A DNA stretch of 64,000 nucleotides, taken from assembly GCA_000149265.1 (NCBI GenBank), contig CH003227.1:56688-120687 (forward strand), read 5' to 3'. The notes beneath the pieces were generated by a model. The model worked only from the letters and a program-made list of their open reading frames with translations. It had not been told where the DNA came from and ran no database searches. Each line of letters begins with the position of its first letter. The first letter of the stretch is position 1. Both the position numbers and the translations under genes were made by a program. This document shows, in pieces, positions 10,566 to 22,371 of the stretch. Source of the stretch: Ciona savignyi. Lineage: Eukaryota > Chordata > Ascidiacea > Phlebobranchia > Cionidae.

Positions 10566-10702
10566 GTTGTTCAACAATTAAAGATGTGCAGGTGTTGGCT
10601 GAATGTCAGCATAAAGAGACATGCACCACTCGGCATAGACCATTGTCAGCTGAAGAAAACTATGCAATACATCTTTACCAAGTTTCGCAAAACAGTTTTT
10701 AA
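10566..10702 (+). other. Candidate terminal coding exon, unknown protein
   Basis: After the acceptor-like ccttcatgtgtacag an open frame runs to a stop at 10700-10702, giving CSTIKDVQVLAECQHKE and RHRPLSAEENYAIHLYQVSQ. The composition looks like protein, but no family is recognised and no upstream exon was found. The sequence just downstream (tttttaaatgaacagaaccc) recurs at about 17281, so part of this may itself be a dispersed repeat. Confidence 0.3.
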
Positions 10703-10989
10703 ATGAACAGAACCCACGTGGGAGAAGCTATTCAAAACATCGCACATACAGTTGTATTTAAAAATTAACTTTTGCACATACAGTATGTTCACACATTTTT
10801 TGTGTTTACTTAAGCGTATAAGCGGTTATTTTCAGATACAATATAGTTTTACATGATATAACACTTCAGTTTCTGATTTTCTTTTTGTTACCACCATGAT
10901 GATGATAAATCGCAATATACTGTGAATATAAAGTTGAATGCAAATGACTGCAGAGGATGGCTTAGCTTCAGGTTAATGATGCTAAAATA

Positions 10990-11395
10990 GAATGGGATCG
11001 GATATTCATTTGCCCAAGGATACAACCAACCGACTAGCTAGCGAGCAAGTTCGTATTAGCAACCCTTCGGCTGGAAGACGAGGCACTAAACCAACAGACT
11101 AACCTGTCGGACATCGGACTGTTTTTTCTTGCGTTTACCCAAGACAGTGGCAATCAATCGTCGTGTTTGGCAATAAATGGCAAATTATGTGTCAAGTCCG
11201 AAGTGATTACGCCTGAATCACACGTTCCTCCAATTTAGTAGAACCCATTAATCCGGTGTGTTCAGTCAATGTCCGTAAAGTGCCTTGCCCAAGGACACAA
11301 CCGACTAGCTAGCGACCAGTTTAAAGCTGCAACCTTTCGGTTGAAAGACGGCGCACTAAACCACCAGACAAAACTGTCGGACAAAAAGTCTACAG
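10990..11395 (-). mobile_element. Two tRNA-derived SINE copies, tail to head
   Basis: Both carry caaccgactagctagcgacc or close variants, followed by caacctttcggttgaaagac and cggcgcactaaaccaccaga. On the minus strand these read as a tRNA-like head (B box near GGTTCGAA, A box TGGTTTAGTGCG) followed by the GGGCAAGGCACTT domain. The second copy (about 11220-11395) is fuller and includes gaacccattaatccgg at its tail side. Confidence 0.65.
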
Positions 11396-11399
11396 GTCC

Positions 11400-13455
11400 C
11401 GCCTAAATATATAAGGTTTATTATTTGAAACACATATACAGGGTTATCCAACCATCTACCAATTTTCATCTACTTACTATAACCATTTGTCGATTTAGAT
11501 ATCCCAAAGCTGTTTATTTCAAACCGAACATATTAAGAATCTGACGTAGTATGAGTGCGCGTTAGTGGCGCGCGTTTAAAAAGTTAACGAGATATAAGGT
11601 TATTTTTTGAAACAAGATCACAAGTGTTTTATTTAACCCTCTACCAATTTTTATCTACTTATTTCAACAATTCGTCGATTTATGTCTATCAAAGCTGTTT
11701 CATTTTAACCCAAATCGAACATATTGGAAATCTGACGTAGTGTGAGTGCGTTAAGACCGCTCGTTTAAAAAGTAAACGAAATATAGGCCTAGGGTTTATT
11801 TTTAAAAAGTAAACGAAATATAGGCCTAGGGTTTATTTCAAGTTTACAAGTGTATTATCAAACCATCTACCAATTTATTAAAGCTGTTTCATTTCACCCC
11901 AATGCGAACATATAGAGAATCTGACGTTATGTGCGTCCGTTAGTACAGCGCGTTTGAAAAGTAAATGAGATTTTACAAGTGTGTTATCCAACCATCTACC
12001 AATTTTTATCTACTTTTTCAACAATTCGTCAATGTAGGTCTATCAACGCTGTTTCATTTTAACCCAAAGCGAACATATTGAGAATCTGACGTAGTGCGAG
12101 TACGTTAGTGCAGCGCGTTTGAAAAGTAAACGCGATATAAGGTTTATTTTTTGGGAACAAGATCACAAGTGTGTTATTTAACCCTCTACCAATTGTTATC
12201 TACTTACTTTAACAATTCGTCGATTTATGTCTATCAAAGCTGTTTCATTTTAACCCAAACCGAACATATTGGAAATCTGACGTAGTGTGAGTGCGTTAAG
12301 ACCGCTCGTTTAAAAAGTAAACGAGATATAAGGTTTATTTTTATGGAGCAAGTTTACAAGTGTGTTATTCAACCATCTACCAATTTTTATCTACTTACTG
12401 TAACAATTCGTCGATTTATTCTATCAAAGCTGTTTCATCTCATCCCAAAGCGAACATATTGAGAATCTGACGTAGTGTGAGTGCGTTAAGGCAGCGCTTT
12501 TGAAAAGTAAACGAGATATAGGTTTTATTTTTATTGAACAAGATCACAAGTGTGTTATCCAACCCTCTACCAATTTGTATCTACTTACTTTAACAATTTG
12601 TCAATGGGTTGAAATGAAACAGCGTTGATAGACTTACAAAGCGAACATATTGAGAATCTGACGTATTGTGAGTGCGTTAGTGCAGCGCGTTTGAAAAGTA
12701 AACGCGATATAAGGTTTATTTTTTGGAAACAAGATCACAAGGGTGTTATCCAGCCATCTACCAAATTTTATATACTTACTGTAACAACAATTCGTCGATT
12801 TAGATATTCCAAAGCTGTTTCATCTCACCCCAAACCGAACGAACATATTGAGAATCTGACGTAGTGTGAGTGCGTTAGTGCTGCGCATTTGAAAAGTAAA
12901 CGAGATATAAGGTTTATTTTTTTGAACAAGTTTACAAGTTTGTTATCCAACCATCTGCCAATTTTCATCTACTAACTTCAACAATTCGTTGATGTAGGTC
13001 TATCAAAGCTGTTTCATTTCAACCCAACGCGAACATATTAAGATTCTGACGTAGTGTGAGTGCGTTAAGACCGCTCGTTTGAAAAGTGAACAAGATATAC
13101 GGTTTATTTTTTTGGAACAAGTTTACATGTTTGTTGTTTGTTATCCAAACATCTACCAATTTTAACCTACTTATTGTAATAATTCGTCGATTTAGATCTA
13201 TCAAAGCTATTTCAATTTAACCCAAAGCGAACATATTAAAAAACTGACGTATAGTGTGAGTGCGTTAAGACCGCTCTTTTGAAAAGTAAACGAGATATAA
13301 GGTTATTTATTTTTTATAACAAGTTCACAAGTGTGTTATCCAACCATCTACCAATTTTTATCTACTTACTTCAACAATTCGTCTATTTCGGCCTAACAAA
13401 GCTGTTTCGTTTTAACCGAAACCAAACATATTAAGAATATGACGTAGAATGTTTA
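11400..13455. repeat. ~190-bp satellite, about 11 units
   Basis: The marker gacgtag (or a one-base variant) occurs at 11543, 11733, 11922, 12088, 12279, 12469, 12660, 12858, 13048, 13246 and 13441. That is a spacing of 189-198 bp, with one short unit of 166 bp. Each unit includes acgagatataaggtttattt, tacaagtgtgttatccaacc, atctaccaatttttatctac and caaagctgtttcatttaacc variants. Units differ by scattered substitutions. The spacing is close to a nucleosome repeat. Short reading frames inside are by-products. Confidence 0.93.
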
Positions 13456-13479
13456 CCAAGTTCGATTACCATGGCCCTC

Positions 13480-13560
13480 GGCCGGTTAGCTCAATCGGTG
13501 GGAGTGTCGACGGCTGAAAGGTTGTGGAATCGCCCGTCCTGTTTCGGAGCAGTGGGTATT
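13480..13560 (+). other. tRNA-like sequence, possible SINE head
   Basis: The stretch ggttagctcaatcggtggga resembles a tRNA D-arm/A box. The following sequence does not give a convincing anticodon stem or B box, so I consider it a tRNA-derived relic at most. Confidence 0.25.
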
Positions 13561-13633
13561 TGGTGGTATAGACACTACAATCAAGTAAGTAAAATAGTAG
13601 TCTATTAAATTAATTATTTTAACCATGCTATAC

Positions 13634-14586
13634 CAGGCATGGGCAACCCCTGGCACGCGTGCCGAACTTGGCACGCGAGCTCGTATTCCTGGCACGCTAG
13701 GTAAAGGAAATTAGATTATTTTCTCTTAAAGATAATAACTTAAAAGTTGTTGTATTATTTGAGCTTTGGCCACGTGCATAAAATGTTTATTACCGTAAGT
13801 TGTGAAGATTTGATTATTTATTACCGTGTTATTGTTACTCAACAAACACCAAAGAGTACAACAATCCGCTTGCAAATTTCGCAACCTGCTGCCACAGACG
13901 AATCGGACGTGAGAGAAATTTGTACGTTTGTGCAGCCAACCAGATGTAGTTAGAATCAGTTATCCTTAGCATCCTAATTTACTTTTGTTAGCAATTTAAG
14001 ATACAAAATGTTATAAGGCTAAAAATGATGTACCGGTAAGGTCATTCGGTATCGGTAAAAGTCATACATGCATATTTCGGCAAGTAAAAAAGAACGGTAA
14101 ACTTATTTCACTTAAGCTCATCGTTACGTTTATCAAATTGCGTTAATGAGAGTAAAAATTCATCGTTGAACACACTTTTTCACCTGCCTAAGGTTTGCTC
14201 TATCAGTAATAGGTACAGCGCTTGCTTTTTTTGCAGTAAAGATGAAAAATTAAGTCATTACTGTAAAAAGTTATTTCGTTTTTTTGTCCCTACCGAATGT
14301 TAGGACCATCAGCTAAACTTCCAACTGATGTACGAGATGTATTTAAAGCTATTCAAACTGATATTTTCTTAGAAATAAAACTTGAACCCTTTGAGAAAGT
14401 TTATTGTGAATGTTTTGTTTTTGTTATATTGTGTTTTCATTATTTTGGTAAATTTAAATCATTTTTTTCAAAACAGGCACCTTTAAGAATGAAAAAGAAA
14501 TATGTTCTCACGAATTGTTAGTTGGCACGCGAAAGGATTTTGCCATTAATTTTGGCACCCAGACCGAAAAAGGTTGCCCATCCCTG
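13634..14586. mobile_element. Non-autonomous hAT element, 953 bp
   Basis: The termini are caggcatgggcaac and, inverted, cagggatgggcaac (13 of 14 identical), each next to a 'tggcac' block repeated internally. The flanks tgctatac (13626-13633) and ggctatac (14587-14594) match at 7 of 8 bases, an 8-bp hAT-type target duplication. The interior has no transposase core. A short frame at 14297 (MLGPSAKLPTDVRDVF) may be a remnant. An inverted relative lies at 58760-59748. Confidence 0.8.
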
Positions 14587-14849
14587 GGCTATACGCACCC
14601 CACTCTAAACCATTCGCGTGAATTTGTGTCCACCACAGGGGTTCGTTCACACCAACCATATTAAAAACCTGTGGCGGCAGTGCAAGAGCCGTTTCGCAAA
14701 AATGATCTCTGTACTGAATTTTTATGGAGGAGATGGATAAAAAAAGAGAGTACTTTTCTGCAATAGTAAAGGCCATCGCCGAAACATACCGTGTATAAAA
14801 CGCCACCCCCTGAACATAAACTGCCCTTTTTAGGGCAAAACATTTTAAA

Positions 14850-15290
14850 AAGAGATTGAGTGTTATGGATAGGATATTTTATTATGGTATATTCATGTTT
14901 ATCACCACCGTAAATGACGTTATTACACGGACAACTATCAGATCGCCTCTAGGGCCCACTGTCGGGTGGGTTATCGGGACTATAACGTGTGTTGTGTATG
15001 AATGATAGATACGTTTCTTTAGTTTGGTAGGACCTATTATTTCACAGGGTTCAGACAAGGTGTGTTAAGAAGTTCCTTGCCCAGGAACAACCTACTTGCA
15101 AATGATAATAATACGAAGCTGCAACTCTTCGGATGAAAGGCGACACACTAACCCAGCAAGTTAATCGGTGGGTCTGTTTTTAGATATTTATGTTAATTTC
15201 TTAATGAGAAAACCCATGTGCCTCGCCCAAGGACACAACCGACTAGCTGGCAATCAGTTTCGGACCTGCACCCAAGAGGTTTTTTGTTTT
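14850..15290 (-). mobile_element. SINE-family repeat, one long and one short copy
   Basis: The long copy contains ccttgcccaggaacaaccta, caactcttcggatgaaaggc and a conserved tail tatggtatattcatgtttat. The short piece near 15215-15275 has ctcgcccaaggacacaaccg and actagctggcaatcagtttc. Both read as minus-strand members of the tRNA-derived SINE family seen at 8196, 11220 and 43965. Confidence 0.6.
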
Positions 15291-16560
15291 AGAGAATTCC
15301 TAGTGTTCTTCGGAAAAGGGAAACAACTGGTTTTACACAAATTGTAAGTAGAAAAGTGTATCATAACGCATCAAACGAGCTCCGTATGCGCGTTATATTT
15401 GTTCCATTCTTATTTTTACATCAAGGTCATACATATACCCTTGGAACCTTTCAAGTATTTTTTCTTTGAGTTTCTTATCTGTGGTTTTATAAAGCAGAAA
15501 ACGTTGCTGAACCTTCCTTCTACTTGTTCCAACTGGGTTCGATGAGTCAGTATCAGGGGTTCAGCGGAGATTAGGATAAGTATACACACACGCTACGTGT
15601 GTTACAACGTATCTTTGCAAGAAGTCCTTTACTACCATGGTATACATAAAAACTAATAAAGGAACATACTTTGTTGCAAAGATGACATGAGAGTGGCACT
15701 TTCCAAGGTCAAGCAAGCCACGCATTTCTAGAAGTGTTTCTCCGAAATGCAACAGCATAAAACGCATTGATTTGTGTAGTAAATATTTATTGAGTTGTGT
15801 TTTTCTGTGGAATTCATGTTTTGTTTGTTTTCTTTCTTTGAATAATAAGATCTTATGCGCAACAGATGTATATATAGTTCACTTTAGGCTCAAGTTTTTT
15901 AATAGATATATTTTGAATTTCAACGAAGGGTTGAATGCCCGAATGAAACTTGAAGGGTTCGGTACCTCCAACAAGTTTAAGAATCACTGATCTAGAGAAT
16001 CTGTAATAAATTGCCGATCCTGCTAGGACGCTATTATCGCACAGAGAGAAAACTCCCCCGATGTTTTATGTTTTGATCTTTGGCGTATATTAAAATGGAT
16101 TTTAATTTTTCGATGTTACCCGCCCGTTTATACGCCTGTCCAAAACATTAACAATTTAATTGTTATATTTAACTCCTACTAAAACGGCATTGACGCCAAC
16201 GAAGTTGCTTTGCGTCACGTGTTTCTTAGAGCAATAGATGCATGCCGACTTCCGATCGAAGTTTCAGGGAAAAGTTAAATCTGCCTTCTAAATACCACCA
16301 CCAGCGACGTTTCTACAACGGGACACACAATACAAAAAGAAAACAAAGCATTTGGAGAAACACCGCAATAACGACGACAGACAATTGAAGAAAACAACAA
16401 AGATTTCGTTGATTTGGCTTTTATACAGGACCCACTTTCCAATTAAACTAAAGACGAGAAAATCTTAGTATTAATTATTATTAAATGATCTTAAGACCGG
16501 CAGCTAGCCCATAACAACATACCCGCCTGCATAAACTCTGCAGGCTAAAATTTTGGGCTG
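15291..16560. other. No firm gene; scattered open frames
   Basis: A minus-strand frame at 15767-15561 and a plus-strand frame after ttcttag at about 16229 (MPTSDRSFREKLNLPSKY) are open. Neither has a recognisable domain or a matching splice partner, so I leave them unassigned. Confidence 0.3.
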
Positions 16561-16675
16561 CCTCTGAAAAGGGAAAAACACAACCGACTATCCAGCGAAA
16601 AAGTTTCGCATCTGCAACCTTTCCGATTAAAAGGCGGCGCACTTACTTAACCGCCATACCAACTGGCCGGGCATT
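16561..16675 (-). mobile_element. SINE fragment
   Basis: It contains acacaaccgactatccagcg, tgcaacctttccgattaaaa and ggcggcgcacttacttaacc, a decayed copy of the tRNA-derived head in minus orientation. Confidence 0.55.
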
Positions 16676-16877
16676 AAAATGTTTTAAAAGATCACAACTA
16701 CTGTAATAATACTAGTAGTCCACAACAACATGTAGAAAAAAAAACAGAGGTTAATCAAAATAAGAAAACAAAAAAAAGTGTTACCTGTGCAGAAATGCAG
16801 GGCTACAAAACAAGTTACAGGTTTTTAATTAAACAAGCTGTTACTCAAAGCCAAAAATAACAAAAAATACTTACAAG

Positions 16878-17227
16878 ACAGAAGCCATTTGACATCAACC
16901 TTTGTACACGTCTTAAAAAAAAGTAAAATACACAGAAAAATATCCCATGACCCCTTCTACATACTCAATTCCCGAAAGCCTACCAATTTATTCGAAAACA
17001 CCCAACCAACATTACCTTCCTTATCTGTCTTTAAAGGTAAGCAAGAATGCTCCGTACGGCAAAATCCATTAAAAATAAGTAAGCCAAAGATTACAAATTA
17101 TATTTTTTTCACTCATTGGATGAGGAATGAATACACAGGATGATTTATAAATTTAGGAGAAAGTTTAGATGACGATTCTCTTGTTGCACCAAATAACATA
17201 ATGGATAGACCGCGATATTCAAAGTGA
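16878..17227 (+). CDS. 3' end of an unknown gene, two exons
   Basis: A first exon (about 16878-17036) is open in the frame containing KSKIHRKISHDPFYILNS and NLFENTQPTLPSLSVFK and ends at a good donor, AAAG|gtaagc, in phase 1. A second exon (17157-17227) starts after aaatttag in the matching phase and reads GESLDDDSLVAPNNIMDRP to a stop. The phase agreement and polar, non-repetitive composition favour real coding sequence. No family is recognised and upstream exons were not located. The sequence 3' of the stop (from about 17270) shares a repeat with 10695 onward. Confidence 0.35.
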
Positions 17228-17677
17228 TGATGAATAGACATGCTTATCAAAAATAACTAAAACAATTGTTTTTTTAAATGAACAGAACCCCACAGGGGCG
17301 AAATCATTAATGCAGTTTGTTAACTTATACATAACAGTTCTTCAGTTTTCTTGTTTCGCAATAATTAACACACGACTGACTGCCAAGTTAGCTTCAGGTT
17401 ACAGATGCTAAAATAGGATCCACAAGTTTGAATAACAAAATAGTTAGCAAAGCTTACAATCGGCAAAATACGTTTCAGACGCCAACTATGGGTTATTTAT
17501 ACTTATACAATCCAGACTATTTTTTTCGCGTCCGGGGCGATTTTGGTAAGGCCAAATTTAAAGGCCAAATGGCAACCCTGGTATAAATGTAGATGGAAAG
17601 GAACACCAGTTATCGGGAGCATTGATGTCGACCGAATTTCCCACCTATGTACACGGCAGGAATTTTAGTCACGTCAG

Positions 17678-18374
17678 GCCTTTTAGTGTAATGTTGAAGC
17701 GAGGCGTCAGCAACCGAACCGTCAGTGCAAGTTAAGAGTGACTGACAGAGATTTGAAATAGTAATAGATTGAGCCCGGAAAGTTAAAAAGTTAGACTATT
17801 CTGGAACATTTCTACAACAGTATTTTCGAATCCTCGTCTCGAATAGTTTTTATTAATGTTTATTTACCTCATTAGTTTGTTGTAGTTAAATTCACGATCC
17901 TGAGATATTCGAATCCAAAATGATTGTATTTTTGTGTGTGTAAGTGAGCGGTTCCATACAATACCGAGAAGACAACACTAAGATTGTACATTATTAACAA
18001 GAGTGTATATTACCGAGAATGAACCCTACCTTTAGACCCGTCCACTCCCGGTAATGTACATTCTCGTTAACATACACTATAAATTATGTACCACCATCTT
18101 ATATTGTTTATGTATCTACAATACAGTTAGCAACCTATCAATTTGTCAAGGCCGCCTATCTATATATTGATATTCCAAATATGCATTTATAATTAATTAC
18201 AGTGGTACTATAGTGAATACTATTATTAACCTCATTGAATATGTTGAATCATTTATACACATGGGTATCAAGCTTTGTGATTTTCAATAAGAAAAAAACC
18301 CAAACAGGGTTCGTCAGCCTGGCGCGTCGGTTGCTGACTGACGGGTTCGCTTCAACATTACATACACTAAAGGC
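17678..18374. repeat. Inverted-repeat pair, possible MITE
   Basis: The arms cttttagtgtaatgttgaag (left, 17678-17725) and its complement cttcaacattacatacacta (right, 18312-18374) extend imperfectly over ~50 bp through gtcagcaaccga / tcggttgctgac. The interior has no coding potential. Target duplications are not evident. Confidence 0.5.
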
Positions 18375-18399
18375 GGTTAGTCGAAGTGGCTACAAGCCT

Positions 18400-19740
18400 T
18401 TCTCTATCATGCAACGAAAGTGAATGAATCGTTTAAGTATGACTTGAACTCTAAAATTGCGCAAACAAAAAGTCGTTGCGAAAGTATACGTCGCAAACAG
18501 CTAACGTAAGATGATATACTGGGAAGGATATTTTTACAACACAGTTGCCGTTCGTCTAAGCACCGAGAACGAAGGATGTATATTTCAACCAAGATAATAA
18601 TAAACAGGGTTAAACATGAACAGGTTTTGCTAATTAAAAATTGTTAAATTTCTGGCAGCGCTGACTAGAAGAAGCAAAACAGTTTTATAAACATTACACC
18701 AACGAAAATGAAAGTGCGTTTATTAACTAACAGACGCTTATTGGTTGTTACTACAACCACACATTAACTAAAACTACCATAATCTTATTTATATCATTTT
18801 GATTTAAGTGGATAAAATGATGGAATATTTCATCAAATATACATACAATATTTATTATTTTTCCAAATCAAATTGTAAGCAAAATGTTTTTGCTTGCTCT
18901 TTAATTATATTTCAAAGTTGTTCAAAATTATGGATTTTAAAATAATTTTAGAATCCAAACTATTTCGGATAAAGACATCATCCCTACTTTATTCGTATTA
19001 CTCAGAGTTTGTTTGATAATTCATCGAGCATAATAAAAATTTAGGCTTGTACACTTTTTAACTAAGTTGAATTTGTTACAGGAACATACGTCAATTTTCC
19101 CACTGCGAAATAAAGTTTGTTAACGTAACAAATCACCACAAATTCACTATAAAGATATGGATAGAAAAACCATGTTTTTATGATGGTTAAATAAAGATGG
19201 AACAAATTGGAGAATACAGTGATTGTTATGGATTTTCATGCAACATCTGCAAAAGAGAGCGGTAAAATCCTTAAGGGCCAGCAACCAACACAGATATATT
19301 GAACACTTGAGTGGAATAAAAAAATTATACGATCCTTTGATTCTATTATAACCCACTAAAAATGACAAAGGGCCAGTACTACGTATATATATATATTATA
19401 TATACGTACTTGTATAAGTGACCTCAGATCACCATATCTGTTTTTTACAAATCTTTAAAAAGCAGTCATGGGAGAAGGTGAAGGCACCGGCTACGGGTAC
19501 TTAATTAAGTACCCCAAAACATTTTCTGCAATTTGTCACCATGGAGTGAGTATCCGTATTTATGCAGAGTGAACTGAAAAACTGGCTGTTCAGACAACTA
19601 TACAAAAAGGAACAACGAGAAAACTTTGTTAAACAAAGATCCAGAAACTAATTAAAGAACAAAAAAGGATCAATCCATTTTTGGAGGTATTATTTATTGT
19701 AATATAAATAAAAATATTCAGAAATGATGGATGGACCAAA
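18400..19740. other. No gene recognised; AT palindrome at 19381
   Basis: AT-rich sequence without convincing exons. An exact palindrome-like tacgtatatatatata / tatatatatacgta block lies around 19381-19410. A short plus-strand frame at 19469 (MGEGEGTGYGYLIKYPK) ends near a GTGAGT donor but has no partner. Confidence 0.4.
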
Positions 19741-20262
19741 TTTAAAAATGTAATGAGCTCACATTGGAAAATGTAAAAAGACCTACCTGGCTGTCCTTTA
19801 TCTGTAAAGGAGGCTGTCGATCATTCGCCATTACAGGGTTGACGGTACGGTACAAGAGCTGATTGAACAATGCCAGAGGAAAACAAAAATTGGTTTGTTT
19901 TATTTTTATGTAAACGACCAGAAACAAAAACGTAAGCATGGATGGTTGTTTTAGGTTGTCTCTGTCAAGAAGCTAGACGATAATCTTGGAAGTGTCCCTT
20001 TATTTATTTTTATCTTTGCAAATAAAATAAAAATGTTGCCATCGAATAACATTTGGAAAATACGGTGGGTTGGTCTTTGGATCCGTTGTCAACGCTCGTG
20101 GTGTCAGCTCATTCATTAACAAAGAATGTACAAATTGCCGTGGTTAGATCAAAGAAAAAAACTTCGCTAAATAGATGCTAATAAGATGTGAACATGTTCA
20201 ATCCCCTTGAAATCGGGAAAACACGCAGGAGAATGGAGTTACACGAGCAATCGTCTGATTAC

Positions 20263-20420
20263 CTCGAAGTTAACCGATTTAAGACGTTTCCTTTAATTGC
20301 ACGCAAACTGTAGTCATTGAATATTCTGACGCCTTTAATGCCTCCGAGCTTGTTTAACGCCTCGATGTTATCTAAGTGATCAGCGTTCAGTCTAGTCGTT
20401 CTTTCATCACGTGACTGTAG
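20263..20420 (-). CDS. Candidate internal exon, unknown protein
   Basis: Bounded on the minus strand by cttacttacag| and |gtaatc, the 158-nt segment is open and reads LQSRDERTTRLNADHLDN, IEALNKLGGIKGVRIFND and YSLRAIKGNVLNRL. Its charged, low-repeat composition looks like genuine protein. A possible first exon with MANDRQPPLQIKDSQ|gtaggt lies further along the same strand (about 19829-19785), but the two are not in joinable phase. I cannot assign a family. Confidence 0.35.
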
Positions 20421-20520
20421 CTGTAAGTAAGCCCGTTTGTTTACATGATGCATGCTAAAACGGATCGGATTAAGCACCGAACGGATTTGAAATATAATCC
20501 GTTAAGTGTCGCATTTACCC
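20410..20520 (+). repeat. Partial copy of the 25386 MITE
   Basis: gtaagcccgtttgtttacat, gatgcatgct(a/c)aaacggatcgg and ccgttaagtgtcgcattta match the left part of the element at 25386, so this is a truncated member. Confidence 0.6.
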
Positions 20521-21514
20521 ACTTGGGAACGTACATGTACATTTGTGTACTGCGCCTCAAAGCATAGCCTGATAGACCGCCTGACCGATCAGGCGCAAAA
20601 CCCCTCGCGTTTCCTAGTCCACTTTTCAGGCGTACCGTGATCGCTCAAGCGCATCGCAGGAAAGAATGCAATTCTAATCTGTGTGTTATGTTGATAGATC
20701 TAGCTCAAAAATGTAGGCCTCACAAAAGAAGAGATTTCTGGATGCTGCAAAGGTGAATTGACCAACCAATCTGCTGTAATCCTGTGTGCATACACCATAT
20801 TAACATTAATATTGCCATTATGCTATAGGATTACCGGTACTGAGAATGAATGATGTTTTATGTGTACTGAGTGTAGGCTAGACCTACTGTGTGTACATTA
20901 CATATAATTGAATTACAGGTCAACAGACTGGTGGAACACAATTGTGAAGAATTTTAATGACTCTGATTGGATAAGGCATTTCAAAATTCGGAAGTCAACA
21001 TTTGGGAGACTGATTTTGTTGCTTGTGAGGACGAACAAGAAAATGTTGTAAATCTACGCTTGATACGGATTGAAACCCTTGATATGAAGAAAACTTAGTC
21101 AAAAATATTGACTTGACTAAGAATTAAAGATAGCTAATGTGATCCCCAAAAGACTTTTTCAGCAGATGAAGAACCACCAAGAGACTCGTAAAGTCCAATA
21201 AACTCCTCCGAGCTCCAAGCTTTTGGAAATCATGAGATTGTAGAGAGCCGTTACAGGTCGCTGCCTATTTTGCTAGATTGTTCCTTGTAGGCCTCATCGA
21301 CCAATTAAAACCCTGGACAACGACCCTATATTTTCCCCTTCCTCACGCATTCTGCTGATACAGTGTCAAATAACTACTACATACCAGTACTTTTACTGTA
21401 AGCTTTGTTGACATAAGACTGCTCAGTGCCAACTGCTACTATCTGTATTAAGTGTGCACAAAGCACCTATCACTGCCACAATGCTATACACAAATCGTCA
21501 TCACAGAGAATTTT
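20521..21514. other. No gene recognised
   Basis: Unique-looking AT-rich sequence with only short open frames. I see no repeat boundary or RNA gene. Confidence 0.4.
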
Positions 21515-22371
21515 AAAGGGGAACTGAAGTCAATTTTAAGAATATCTTAATAAATGGAAAAAATACGCTGATTTCAAAAATCAAATCAGTTTCTTCCAAT
21601 ATTTTTTGGTTAAAGAGTTATGAGCAAATATGTATTTCATTTTATGTTAGGGGATTTCCCGTATTACGTCACTAACGTTGTTGAGATTTCGTGCCTATAT
21701 GCATTGTATACAATCATGTGTCAGTTTAGAGGTGAATTAGTAATAGAAGCGCCTGCAGGAGCGTTGTATTTTCGTTTTTATTATGAAGACTTAGCATAAC
21801 ACTTGTCATATAGTCTTACTGAACCAATGTACATGGTGACAGCTTACTTTAAGCGCGGTCATTAAGGCCTGCACGGTCCTGGACCTAAGCTGAATGCTGA
21901 GGTATACAGAATACAGGTCTCGTATTTAAATGACTTTAGAATAATAAGTCTTAGCAATTTATATCATAATCAATAAAAGTGAAAACAGATGCATTAAACT
22001 GTAACTGCCAGCAATTTATAGAAATAAACCAGCCATTAGGCAAAGGCTAGACTATGCGGTGGGAAAAGCCTATTTCTTTCATGGTTTACCTTGGCTGTTT
22101 GTATAATGTTTTGCTGTTGTGTATGTGGTGCATTTAATGTCTGCTGTTATTGAAACTGAGCATTAGCCTACTGGTTGAGAATACCACTTATTGCAAAAAA
22201 CAGTTAATCCACAGTTGAGTAGCTGATGTGTAGTCTGACAATAAGTACACAGCAAGCACCCAGATAAGTAAGTGAAGAATATATATAATAGATCTTTACT
22301 TAACTACCCAAATAAGTTAATAAGAATATACCACATTTTTAATTTAGTTCTTTTTATTAGATATTGTAAAA

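Noticed and set aside
8470-13455. Possible CRISPR-like arrays
   Set aside because: Units are contiguous tandem repeats without unique spacers, and the genome is eukaryotic.
13480-13560. tRNA gene
   Set aside because: D-arm-like sequence only; no anticodon stem or acceptable B box.
19469-19550. Start exon resembling a fluorescent-protein motif (GEGEGTGYG)
   Set aside because: Too short, no second exon and no further similarity.
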